From NCBI GenBank assembly GCA_017442465.1, contig JAFRZQ010000175.1, positions 10,036-74,035 on the forward strand: 64,000 nt of DNA, read 5' to 3'. Position numbers and translations under genes: made by a program. How positions within the stretch are numbered: the stretch's first letter is position 1; each line of letters opens with the position of its first letter. This DNA is from Anaerotignum sp. Lineage in GTDB: Bacteria > Bacillota > Clostridia > Lachnospirales > Anaerotignaceae. The notes beneath the pieces are model-generated. The model saw only the letters and a program-made list of their open reading frames with translations, was not told the origin of the DNA and did no database searches. This document shows positions 52,615 through 60,996 of this stretch, in pieces.

Positions 52615-53454
52615 TTAGTAAACGCTTCTGTCGAAAACATTATGCTGTTTCAGATCGTAGTTGGGTTTTGCTCTATCCAAGGATACCACCCTGTTTTCTT
52701 CGTCCCAGCCGACTTTATAGTTCAGTGCATTGCCGATCTGACGTAAGCCTACCATTAACGTTCCCTGGTACAAAAACGGCGGAACATCTGTAGGAATCGT
52801 CATACCATCATATTTCCACATGGTGTAGGAGCCAACTTCTATCACGATTGCACCATCGTTGATTTCAGCGATCATTTCTTCACTGTCCCAGCTCACTGTA
52901 TAACCCAACTGTTCCACTACAAAACGCAGAGGAACAAATACTCTGCCATCAATAAGCAATGGCTGTGTATCTCTGGGTGTATATTTTTCACCATTAATCT
53001 TGATCGTGATAGGTTTCTTCTCATTTCTAACACGATGCTGATTCGCTGTAACAGTATTCACCAAAGGCTCATCGGACCACAATCTTGTTGTAGGTGTGGA
53101 TGAAGAACCATATACAATATCAGAACCAAGGGGAGATGTACCGTTTTCGTAATATCCGTCAATAGTATAATCCCCATAGCTTTCTGTCTGGATCGTATCT
53201 GTGTAATTACCGTTATACAGCGTTTCCGTGGAGTAATCAGTATAGTCCGTAGAATAATCGTAGTAATTCCCGCTGGAATAACTGTCGTTATAGCTATTGG
53301 AAAAACTACTGCCACCGGAGTTGGCGAAATAATCCGCTTCACTGTCGAAATACTGTACCGAATACCCGTCATCGGCAAAAGCACATACTGGAGAAAATGC
53401 AAGAGAGCTTATCAACGCACCGAATAATGCGTAAAATCTAAATCCCTTTTTCAT
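52615..53454 (-). CDS. Secreted protein with copper-amine-oxidase-N-like domain
   Basis: The 279-residue protein has a signal peptide (FYALFGALISSLAFSPVCAFA), a Ser/Tyr/Asn/Asp-rich linker of about 110 residues (FSNSYNDSYSSGNYYDYSTD), and a C-terminal stalk domain with PITIKINGEKYTP, DGRVFVPLRFVVEQLGYTVSW and GLRQIGNALNYKVGW. These domains are wall- or substrate-associated and have no enzyme site here. The ATG at 53454 follows AAAAGGTGAAATAAAA. It lies 7 bp behind the 93-residue gene. Confidence 0.78.
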   Translation of the reverse strand: MKKGFRFYALFGALISSLAFSPVCAFADDGYSVQYFDSEADYFANSGGSSFSNSYNDSYSSGNYYDYSTDYTDYSTETLYNGNYTDTIQTESYGDYTIDGYYENGTSPLGSDIVYGSSSTPTTRLWSDEPLVNTVTANQHRVRNEKKPITIKINGEKYTPRDTQPLLIDGRVFVPLRFVVEQLGYTVSWDSEEMIAEINDGAIVIEVGSYTMWKYDGMTIPTDVPPFLYQGTLMVGLRQIGNALNYKVGWDEENRVVSLDRAKPNYDLKQHNVFDRSVY

Positions 53455-53461
53455 TTTTATT

Positions 53462-53743
53462 TCACCTTTTGCCTTCCCTGTTCTTTGTGAACATCTCTGT
53501 AAAACGATCGGCGTATTCGCCGAAAATAGCAAAATCGCCTTTGGCTTTCCGAACCCAGTCCTGAAAAGCCAAAACATTTTCTTTTACCCATAAAACGAAA
53601 TAGAGGAATGTAAAAATGGCTGCCAAAATAACGAAAATGTTATTCTGCATCCAAAGCATAAGACCAACAGATATAGCCATCAACAACAGCAAACAATATC
53701 TCGTTTTCCATTTGCCAAAAACAATGCGTTTATCTTTCTGCAT
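53462..53743 (-). CDS. Small two-pass membrane protein
   Basis: The 93-residue protein has a basic start (MQKDKRIVFGKWKTRYC), two adjacent membrane segments (about residues 18-32 and 34-52) and a charged C-terminal helix (DWVRKAKGDFAIFGEYADRF). The start follows AAGGAGGGGGGA. It lies between the sortase gene and the copper-amine-oxidase-N gene; a hairpin lies 24 bp upstream. Unknown family. Confidence 0.65.
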   Translation of the reverse strand: MQKDKRIVFGKWKTRYCLLLLMAISVGLMLWMQNNIFVILAAIFTFLYFVLWVKENVLAFQDWVRKAKGDFAIFGEYADRFTEMFTKNREGKR

Positions 53744-53766
53744 CCATTCCCCCCTCCTTTCTGGAT

Positions 53767-53801
53767 AAAAAAAGAACTTTGGTAAATCATTGACCAAAGT
53801 T
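53767..53801 (-). terminator. Hairpin-repeat copy 3, here with a T-run (terminator)
   Basis: AACTTTGGTAAAT (53775-53787) and ATTGACCAAAGTT (53789-53801) form a stem with one mismatch. On the minus strand it is followed by CTTTTTTT. It is the only copy of the dispersed repeat that makes a normal terminator. It lies between sortase and the 93-residue gene. Confidence 0.82.
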
Positions 53802-53817
53802 TTGTACCTACAATTAT

Positions 53818-55254
53818 TTAATTGTTGCCAGTGAACACACCAATATAATCTGTATACCCAGAACCAGCATCGTGATAATCACCACTGTCCTGATGGAAAG
53901 AGCTATTTACCTTGCCGGTATAAACAGACCCATTAGATCTGCCGCTGTCGGATCCAACCTGAATCGCAGTCACTGCGATCCTGCTATTAGGAACCAAATG
54001 TTCACAGGTCACCAAAGTCAGACGGTTATCGCCATAATCTGTAAATACACCCCAATCCGTATCAGAGATAGCGCGCATATCAGTCACCTGATATGTACGA
54101 GTCACGCCATTTACAGTGTACTGGATCTGATCGCCAATATCGACATTCACCAGATATTTGAAGTGTGTGTTATTATGCCCTGCGATACCGACATTGCCGT
54201 CGAATACAGGAGTATTCTCAAAGTGTCCTGTCCCTTTAGACAGATCACTCAGCTCAACACTACCCATGACAGGCGCATTTTTCAGATTAATAGACGGGAT
54301 GCTGATCGTACCGATAGAACCGGAGGGCTGTCTTGTTGTGTGAGACCCTGTATAGGTTGCAGGTGTATTTCCCACCTGTCGCTGAGCTGTCGTAACAATT
54401 TCAGCAAGGTTCGGATCTTCATCTAGGCTATCGGCATCTACATCAACCGGTGCCAGTTCCCCGTCCAGTGTTTGTCTGAATTCTTCCAGTTCGGGATCTA
54501 ATTCTGCAGTTTTTTCGCCGTCTTTCTTTTCGTCTGTGGCTGTAACGATTGTATCATCGTTATCTGTAGGGACAAAACCACGCATCTGATACCCATAAAA
54601 CACTACAGCAAAAATCAGGAATACCGCTACTGCACATGTGCCGATGCGGAAACCAAAGTGATTTCTCCACCAGTAACGTAACTTCCCACCGAAATCTTCA
54701 GGAATTTCTTCCATTGTTTCATCAGGATCGTACAGCTCAAGGTCTTCCTGCATTTTTTTCGCTTCGCGTTCGATCGCTTTTGCCTGGGCGTCATTCTGCG
54801 CCTGTGCGAAACGATCTTTCATCCCGCCCATGACTAATGCGGCTCTGCCGCCTTTTTTCACATTTTCTCCGGGCTCCTCCAGATCGTCAAAGTCTTCAAA
54901 TTCATCAAAACCTTCCAGTATGTCGGGTAAATCGTTCATATCAACAATATCTGCACTCTGATGTTCTGTTGTGTCAGCTGCTTCCGCAGAAACAAAATCA
55001 GCAGAGGCAGCAGGAGGTTCATTATTCTCTTCCCCAACAAGGATGCCTTCCGGCTCAGCTGTGATATCTGCAGGTTCAACTTTTGTATCACTGATCCGCC
55101 CCTTTTTCAACTTGCCGAAATTAAAATCAAATGCGAAAAGGTCTAGTTTGATATTTTTTTTATTCAAGGCAGTTGAAATGATCAACAAAGAAAAAGCAGT
55201 CAGCATAATAAGTGCTAAAACAAGTGCGAATACGAGGATTGTAATTGGATTCAT
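53818..55254 (-). CDS. Sortase with long cytoplasmic N-terminal region
   Basis: The 478-residue protein has an N-terminal membrane segment (residues about 5-28), an acidic disordered region of about 160 residues, a second membrane segment (about 203-224) and a C-terminal sortase domain (GSIGTISIPSINLKNAPVMG). The catalytic His is in GIAGHNN (about residue 360), the Cys in TLVTCE (about 417) and the Arg in PNSRIAV (about 425). Which class it belongs to is not clear; class B or D is possible. Likely substrates are the giant adhesin (LPKTG) and the 1150-residue protein (IPQTG). The ATG at 55254 follows AAGGAGGGTGTAC. Confidence 0.88.
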   Translation of the reverse strand: MNPITILVFALVLALIMLTAFSLLIISTALNKKNIKLDLFAFDFNFGKLKKGRISDTKVEPADITAEPEGILVGEENNEPPAASADFVSAEAADTTEHQSADIVDMNDLPDILEGFDEFEDFDDLEEPGENVKKGGRAALVMGGMKDRFAQAQNDAQAKAIEREAKKMQEDLELYDPDETMEEIPEDFGGKLRYWWRNHFGFRIGTCAVAVFLIFAVVFYGYQMRGFVPTDNDDTIVTATDEKKDGEKTAELDPELEEFRQTLDGELAPVDVDADSLDEDPNLAEIVTTAQRQVGNTPATYTGSHTTRQPSGSIGTISIPSINLKNAPVMGSVELSDLSKGTGHFENTPVFDGNVGIAGHNNTHFKYLVNVDIGDQIQYTVNGVTRTYQVTDMRAISDTDWGVFTDYGDNRLTLVTCEHLVPNSRIAVTAIQVGSDSGRSNGSVYTGKVNSSFHQDSGDYHDAGSGYTDYIGVFTGNN

Positions 55255-55266
55255 GTACACCCCTCC

Positions 55267-56625
55267 TTACTGCGTTGTTTCAGATTCAACGGAATCTTCA
55301 CCGTCGATCAGTTCAACAGGGATCTCTTCCTTATTGACCGTAGCAACGACTTCCTCCGGATCTTCATTCACTTTTTTCCAAACTTTTACGGCTACATACA
55401 TCAACGCACCTACAAACGCAAACAGTAACGCTACCAATGCACCGATCACTTTGCCCATCCAGCCGTTGCTATAGCCTGCAGAATACATACCCATCATATC
55501 AGATGCACCGGATAAAGCAAGTTTGCTATTTTCCTTCTGATACATAGAATTGATGTAATTCTGATAGTAAATGCCGCTGGCATTTGCAACCATAGAGTTT
55601 GGTTTATAGGTCACAACGTAGATATTTGTGGGGGAATTTTTTGCAAGAATCTTGCCCACATATGTAGCTGTGCCCTTATAATCCTTATCTTCTGTATATT
55701 TCGTGCCATAATAAGACACAGTCGCTCTCCAAGAAGACGCGACTGTATTATAGGTTCCGTATGCATTATTACCATTTGTTCCGCTGATGCCTGTTCCGGG
55801 ATCACCCATGTTCTGCCATGTAACTTTACCCTGATAGTATGTGACACCGTTGGACTTCAGTGTCTGGGGGATCTTATCCTGATCCTTGATCGTCATATCA
55901 TAGGTTTTTACAAAACTGGTACCGGAAGGGATCTTTTCGTCTTTGTTCAGCTCCGCCTTTACGGAGTTCGGGTCAAGGGTCAATACGCCTGTACCGTCTG
56001 GCTCATCGTATTCGAGTTCATCGGCGAATTTCTTCGCTTCTTCCTCGGTTTTTGCGATCTGTTCTTTTACCAGTTTCTTTTCTTCAAAGTTCTGGGGGTT
56101 CACAATGCTATCGATCGCATACTGCACATGATTTGTCGTGATCGTCGCCGGCGCTATATCTTTGATATCTGCGTTATATGGGATCACATATTTTTTCTCT
56201 ATCGTTTGGATACCGAAATCATCGATATATGTCTCGGTCTCTTCACTGATAGCATAAGCAGATCCAACAATGGTCTGCCTGTTCGTGTCGTTGTTCTGGC
56301 TGTTTTCCTGGGTACTTTCCTGAACTACTTCACTGGGAGTGTCTTTATCCGCAGTCGCTTTATCTGTAGATGAAGTTGCTCCCTTGGTTTCGCCGGCAGA
56401 TGTGTCATCTTTTATATCCGCCGCATCATCAGATGCTTGATCGCTCGATTCCTGTGCATATTCTGCAGCATCGACCTGCTCGACTTCCACATCTTCTACC
56501 GTTTCCAGTTGTGCGGGGATGTTCTGATTCATCTCGTCCGGCGTGGACGCTTCTTTATGACAGCCTGATACTGTGATGGAAGCTAAAATACATAAAACTA
56601 ACGCCCTAGATAGATTCTTCTTCAT
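55267..56625 (-). CDS. Lipoprotein with C-terminal membrane anchor
   Basis: The 452-residue protein starts with a lipoprotein signal (LCILASITVSGC, Cys at about 22), then an acidic/Thr-rich stretch (DQASDDAADIKDDTSAGET), a folded region (about residues 135-360) with YVIPYNADIKDIAPATITTN and GVTYYQGKVTWQNMGD, and a C-terminal membrane segment (VIGALVALLFAFVGALMYVAV) with a cytosolic acidic tail. It would be held in the membrane at both ends. It precedes the sortase gene by 12 bp, so the two may work together. Family not recognised. Confidence 0.7.
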   Translation of the reverse strand: MKKNLSRALVLCILASITVSGCHKEASTPDEMNQNIPAQLETVEDVEVEQVDAAEYAQESSDQASDDAADIKDDTSAGETKGATSSTDKATADKDTPSEVVQESTQENSQNNDTNRQTIVGSAYAISEETETYIDDFGIQTIEKKYVIPYNADIKDIAPATITTNHVQYAIDSIVNPQNFEEKKLVKEQIAKTEEEAKKFADELEYDEPDGTGVLTLDPNSVKAELNKDEKIPSGTSFVKTYDMTIKDQDKIPQTLKSNGVTYYQGKVTWQNMGDPGTGISGTNGNNAYGTYNTVASSWRATVSYYGTKYTEDKDYKGTATYVGKILAKNSPTNIYVVTYKPNSMVANASGIYYQNYINSMYQKENSKLALSGASDMMGMYSAGYSNGWMGKVIGALVALLFAFVGALMYVAVKVWKKVNEDPEEVVATVNKEEIPVELIDGEDSVESETTQ

Positions 56626-56687
56626 ACACCATCGTCATGGTTAAAAACCAATGACTTCCTCCTTTCCTTCAAAATTCCTTTTCGCAA

Positions 56688-56738
56688 TTAAAAAAAGCAG
56701 TCTGAACAGAATTGGACGATTCGTTACAGATTGCTTTT
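56688..56738 (-). terminator. Terminator at the 3' end of the gene-free stretch
   Basis: AAAAGCAGTCTG (56693-56704) pairs with CAGATTGCTTTT (56727-56738), one mismatch. On the minus strand it is followed by TTTTTTT. It ends any minus-strand transcript of the 57.8-56.7 kb region before the lipoprotein gene. Confidence 0.85.
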
Positions 56739-57814
56739 ATATGAGGTGTAAAACCTCATGTAAAACCATTGATAGGATATTGCTGCTCTTAAGAACTGTA
56801 AGGAGTAAACAGTTCCAGGGGAAGGAACACAATATCATTATGGTACTAGCCGATCAGCGTGCTGTCCTGCACAGCTGATATATAACAACTTAGCAGCCTT
56901 TTTCTTTTCGTTGAAGTTTTGTCTGCCACAACTTGAACAAATTCTTAGAAAAAAGGTTTTTGGACAATGCTAGTCGCTGGCCTTATTGCTTTCTATGACA
57001 AAGATGCAGCATTGGAATTGATGGTGTAAGAGATTCCTACGCTATCATCCGGATCATTTTCACCAATAAACGTATCCATAAAACAGTTCACGTTACTATT
57101 TCGATATGGAAAAGGGGTACATATCTTGAACTGCCCAGATCGAACCTCTGAGCGCTTCATCATTTTTATGATTTTTTAATTTACTCAATACGGAAATATA
57201 GAGTAAAGTGGAGATATAGTGAATTGCGTTTACTACCAATGGCCTTACATAAGGTTTTACATCTTTCAAATATTCTTTTTCGGACAAAAAAAGACCCCAT
57301 CACAAGAAATACAGCAGTAAAACATCTACTGTTATCCATCTGAGTTCCTTACATTTGTGGGTTCCAGCCACCGTTTGGACATACGGAGCAATTACCTCCT
57401 TATTTTTCAATGCAAAAAGGACAGGGATATCTGCTCAGATAAATGATAACAATATACTGCGAAGCCAACACACGCATAGCCTCGGCCACATGGCGGAGGT
57501 GCTCCTATGTAGTCTGCATTTTGAAGCTGGATCTATGACCCAATCAAGTTAATGGCATGCTCCAATACAAATGTTTGCTAGTGCTTATTAGTGTTTAGTT
57601 GTTTCATTTTTTTACTTTTTAATTTCTTTTATTCTTTTCATTTGATTGTCGTGGCATACTTGGCCGTCGGGCCGGACATTCCCAACTTGAAACCAGATAA
57701 ACACTTGATTTATCCGTTTCTGGCGCTTCATTAACACTAAAGGCTTTTTCTCTCTGATGAGTTATTCAGTTTCACTTTCCTTGGTTTCGGGAAATTTATC
57801 GCCTGTATGTTTAC
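56688..57814 (-). ncRNA. Candidate large structured non-coding RNA
   Basis: About 1.1 kb without a supportable gene lies between a primase terminator and the lipoprotein gene. It has a dedicated promoter (TTGAAA-N17-TAATAT) at its 5' end and a U-run terminator at its 3' end. On the minus strand it contains many local hairpins. Examples are GAAACCAGATAAA/TTTATCCGTTTC (57689-57720), CATAG-CCTC/GAGG-CTATG with inner GCC/GGC (57475-57509), CAGTA/TACTG (about 57314-57331), ATCAGC-GTGC/GCAC-GCTGAT (56853-56879), GAACTGT/ACAGTTC (56793-56815) and ATGAGGT/ACCTCAT (56741-56759). The one open frame inside (57096-57287) lacks a ribosome site. Giant ornate RNAs such as GOLLD and ROOL occur in comparable mobile elements; I cannot assign it to either. 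Confidence 0.5.
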
Positions 57815-57820
57815 AATGAA

Positions 57821-57849
57821 ATATTAACATTAATAATTTACATTTTCAA
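57821..57849 (-). promoter_or_regulatory. Promoter of the candidate large RNA
   Basis: On the minus strand TTGAAA (57844-57849) and TAATAT (57821-57826) are separated by exactly 17 bp. A transcript would start near 57814, in a region with no gene for the next 1.1 kb. Confidence 0.7.
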
Positions 57850-57915
57850 CCTTTTTTCTTATGGAAACTTACATCAGGCCGTTCTTAACATAAAATTTAG
57901 TCATTTTGTACATAA

Positions 57916-57947
57916 CAAAAAACAGCCGCCTTATATCAAGGCAGCTG
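57916..57947 (-). terminator. Terminator after the primase gene
   Basis: CAGCCGCCTT (57923-57932) pairs with AAGGCAGCTG (57938-57947), one mismatch, and is followed on the minus strand by TTTTTT. Confidence 0.88.
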
Positions 57948-57955
57948 CTTTCTAT

Positions 57956-59302
57956 TTAGATTTTGTTTATACTTTTCAGATGGGCAAGTGTAAAATCATC
58001 AATACCCTTACCCATTTTAATGTCCCACTCAAGGACACTGCTCTGTAAACCGGCATCTTCTGCCATCCGTTGAACATTTTCAATCGCTTCCATTACTCGT
58101 TCGTTATAGACCCTGTCCATATCAAATGCAACACATACTTCTTTCACTCCATTTTTCTTGAAATATTCAAAGGTTTTTGGCATATCACGCAGACTTGTGA
58201 TCCCTGTGACTGCAAGAAAACTTTTTTTACCGCCACACAAGAAGTAAGTCACATCTGCTTTCAACCCGCCTTCTGTCAGATACATGATATCACGCAGATC
58301 ACCGATATGATGAGTAAAGTTCGTCATTGGTGTGCCGCCTTCTCTGTTTCCGCTTGAGAACCAGATATATCTTGGCTGTACAACGACCTTTGCCTTTGTC
58401 TTTCTAGGAATGTCCATTTCGAGAGAATATGTCAGAATCTTTTCTTCCCCCGCCTTGAAGTATAACTCCCAACGAATTTCTTTGGGCTGCACATGATCAA
58501 AGGACACATTATTGGAATCAGATTTCACCTTTGCACCATCAGGTATTTCATCTATAATCCGCAGATTGATAGGGAATGGATTATTATTTTTTACCTGAAG
58601 GGTATAGTCTACAGTGTCACTAAAAGAAACATCCTTATCCAATGTAATGTTTTCATCACCTTTGCGTCTGATCTGCAGACCCTGGATCTCCCCATCCATG
58701 TTACGAAATGGGATGAAAAACCCGTTTGCAAGCATCATGGAATACTTCCCATAACGCTTATAAAAACCAGGGATACCCTTTAAACAGAACTTTTCCGCCT
58801 GTAATGTTTCAACTATCTTCGGAATCTGTTCTTTCGTTGGACAGCTTTTGTACCCCAGCCATTCAATCTGTTCTTCTGTCAGCCCTCGTTTCATCAGACT
58901 GGCTTTATCGTCATCATCCAAGGTCAGCAGTTCCAGAAGCCTGCTATATACCGCATCACGGTCAGCCAAGGGTGCACGCTCTTCCTCATGCACCTTTGGC
59001 ATAACCTGTTCGTAGGCTTTCCCTTCCGGAATATGTCCGTCTAAGAATGTAACGATATCAATATATCTTGCATCCGTTTGACCGGACAGTTCTTTATACA
59101 ACGCCATAAATGTCAGCTGTTTGCTGCATTTACCGCTAAAGCAAGAAAAACCATTAACCCTTGGATCAGGATTGATGTATGCTTTCTTTCCGCCGCAAAA
59201 GGGACATCTGCTTAACTTGAGATTTCCCTTCGACGCACGAGAATACTCCATATCTGGATGGAAAGCATCAATGATTTCTTTTATGCTTCTGTATTCTTCC
59301 AT
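57956..59302 (-). CDS. CHC2-type primase/Toprim-like protein interrupted by a DUF11-like domain
   Basis: The 448-residue protein has an N-terminal zinc ribbon (Cys33, Cys36, Cys54, Cys59; LKLSRCPFCGG, FSCFSGKCSKQ), a helical linker and a Toprim/DUF3854-like part (ANGFFIPFRNMDGEIQGLQIR at about 192-212; IMYLTEGGLKADV with Glu344; VCVAFDMDRVYNERV with DMD 393-395; KGIDD near 432). Between about 216 and 308 a beta-sandwich region (KDVSFSDTVDYTLQVKNNNP, LRIIDEIPDG, KAGEEKILTYSLEM) is inserted into the expected strand order. It probably primes or assists replication of the element, but the insert is not expected in an intracellular primase. Confidence 0.8.
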   Translation of the reverse strand: MEEYRSIKEIIDAFHPDMEYSRASKGNLKLSRCPFCGGKKAYINPDPRVNGFSCFSGKCSKQLTFMALYKELSGQTDARYIDIVTFLDGHIPEGKAYEQVMPKVHEEERAPLADRDAVYSRLLELLTLDDDDKASLMKRGLTEEQIEWLGYKSCPTKEQIPKIVETLQAEKFCLKGIPGFYKRYGKYSMMLANGFFIPFRNMDGEIQGLQIRRKGDENITLDKDVSFSDTVDYTLQVKNNNPFPINLRIIDEIPDGAKVKSDSNNVSFDHVQPKEIRWELYFKAGEEKILTYSLEMDIPRKTKAKVVVQPRYIWFSSGNREGGTPMTNFTHHIGDLRDIMYLTEGGLKADVTYFLCGGKKSFLAVTGITSLRDMPKTFEYFKKNGVKEVCVAFDMDRVYNERVMEAIENVQRMAEDAGLQSSVLEWDIKMGKGIDDFTLAHLKSINKI

Positions 59303-59329
59303 TCAGGTCTACCCCCTATTTCTTTTCCA

Positions 59330-60919
59330 TCAGAACTCATCCCAAATATAGTCGATATACCAGTTGATAGGATATTTCAACGTAGACAGAGGGATCTGTT
59401 TTGTTCTGGATGCTTCGATCACCGCATCTTTATGTTCGTTCATAAAGTCACCAAGCAGCACTACATTTTCCTTTTCGGCTTTATCATTCCAAAGGAAATT
59501 GTTATAGATTGGAATATTTTCGACATATTCCTTTGTTGTCTCTTTCATATTCTCATCTGCCCAGTTCAAAGCTGCGTTTTTCTCACGCACTTTTGTTAAG
59601 TGCTGCTGCCAATTCGCCGTCAGTTCTGCCTCGCTACGATAACCCCAGCTTCTCAGAACTTCCTGTTTATGAAGTTCTTTCTGATGATCACCTTCGATGT
59701 CGAAATCATCGTCCTCGGCAAAAGGATTATCCTCGGATTCTTCAAAGGAATACCCGACGAAATCCTCAGGGTCGCCCTCCCCTTCCGCTTCATTTTCATT
59801 TGTTTCAGGGAATGGAGGTTCTTCGGAGTCATCATCCATGTAGAAACCGTTTTTAAACGCTTCTTCCATCAGTTCACCGGGAATATCTTCCGCAACAGGT
59901 TCTGCCTCCTGCGTATCCTCTTTCGTTTCCTCTTCCTGCTCTGCAGGCTGTCCATCGGATACATCAGAAGTCACCGGCATATTTTCCTGTTCAACAGGTC
60001 CATCTTCAGACACAGGTTCTACGGATTCATTCTCTTTTGTTCCTGTCATATCCCCCTCCTGAAGCTGAACACTCTCAGATGCAGGCGCTGTTTCGGTAGG
60101 TTCTTCTTCCGTAACAGTTTCGGGCACAGGAGATTCTTTAGATTTTTTTCCGTTTTTTCTTCCCCTTTTTGGCTTTTCGGATTTTTCCGTATCCCCTTCT
60201 GCCACATCTTCGACTGTGACAGGTTCAGGATCAGGCTTTTTCTCCAATTCTTTCTGGATCATCTGATACATATATACGAATTTGATTTTCGCATTTACCA
60301 GCGGATCACCAGTATCAAGCACACCGTAATTCTGTGCGATCTCAGCAAGACGATTCGCCGCCATAGACGCGATCGGTTTACCCGCATCTGCTCCATATCC
60401 ATTTGCACCATCAGGCAAAATCGTTACCAGAGCATCATCATATAACAACTTAGTCTGAGGATCATTGATGTCTAATGTCCCTTTATTGATGAAACTGTTA
60501 TACAGTTTCAGGTGAGACTTTGCTACATCTTCATCCAAGCTGAAATCACCATTATGCCATGTAAACCCTGCGTAAGTCAGCGCTTTGCTTACTGCACGGC
60601 GTTCTGCAGCAGCAATATATCCAACTTCATCTGCTGCAGCTGCGCCATAACCAACAGAAAGCATTTTGCCGTCACAATCATAGACCTCGGCGCTGAATAC
60701 ACATAATTTATGTCTGGCAATGTCCTCCATCGTGCTTACCATCTGAGGCTTAATATAACCTTTTGCGTTCACACTGCGGAACCACAAGATTTTTACATCA
60801 GACGGCACGAAAGGTGCAGTATCCCCTTCGACCAGCAGATTGCTCCGATCAAGACCGGGAAAATGATTGACATTACTGAACATATCAAGATTTAACGTGG
60901 TTTTCTTTGTGTTTTCCAT
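59330..60919 (-). CDS. Probable single-strand annealing protein (recombinase) with acidic tail
   Basis: The 529-residue protein has an N-terminal domain of about 230 residues, with DEVGYIAAAERRAVSKALTYAGF, a pattern recalling Rad52-like annealing proteins, and SMLDIARH-type helices. A roughly 200-residue Glu/Pro-rich disordered region and a C-terminal folded segment (LRSWGYRSEAELTANWQQHL) follow. It lies beside the YqaJ exonuclease and SSB genes, as lambda Beta lies beside Exo, so it likely anneals single strands. The ATG at 60919 follows AAAAAGGAGATACGAACT; a hairpin-repeat copy lies 27 bp upstream. The Rad52-like call is by pattern, not certain. Confidence 0.55.
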   Translation of the reverse strand: MENTKKTTLNLDMFSNVNHFPGLDRSNLLVEGDTAPFVPSDVKILWFRSVNAKGYIKPQMVSTMEDIARHKLCVFSAEVYDCDGKMLSVGYGAAAADEVGYIAAAERRAVSKALTYAGFTWHNGDFSLDEDVAKSHLKLYNSFINKGTLDINDPQTKLLYDDALVTILPDGANGYGADAGKPIASMAANRLAEIAQNYGVLDTGDPLVNAKIKFVYMYQMIQKELEKKPDPEPVTVEDVAEGDTEKSEKPKRGRKNGKKSKESPVPETVTEEEPTETAPASESVQLQEGDMTGTKENESVEPVSEDGPVEQENMPVTSDVSDGQPAEQEEETKEDTQEAEPVAEDIPGELMEEAFKNGFYMDDDSEEPPFPETNENEAEGEGDPEDFVGYSFEESEDNPFAEDDDFDIEGDHQKELHKQEVLRSWGYRSEAELTANWQQHLTKVREKNAALNWADENMKETTKEYVENIPIYNNFLWNDKAEKENVVLLGDFMNEHKDAVIEASRTKQIPLSTLKYPINWYIDYIWDEF

Positions 60920-60945
60920 AGTTCGTATCTCCTTTTTTCTTTTTA

Positions 60946-60970
60946 ACTTTGGTAAACCGTTTACCAAAGT
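60946..60970. repeat. Dispersed hairpin repeat, copy 4
   Basis: ACTTTGGTAAAC (60946-60957), central C, GTTTACCAAAGT (60959-60970). It lies between the YqaJ gene and the annealing-protein gene, 27 bp upstream of the latter start. No T-run on the minus strand. Confidence 0.85.
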
Positions 60971-60996
60971 GCATTCTTTTTCCCCTTTTTCTTTTT

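Noticed and set aside
57136..57156. GGTTCGATCT motif resembling a tRNA T-arm on the minus strand
   Set aside because: The flanking bases do not form the five-pair stem, and no acceptor stem or anticodon arm is present.
57096..57287. 63-codon frame within the gene-free stretch
   Set aside because: It starts in a T-run without a ribosome site. Local hairpins cross it, and the promoter/terminator layout suits a non-coding RNA better.
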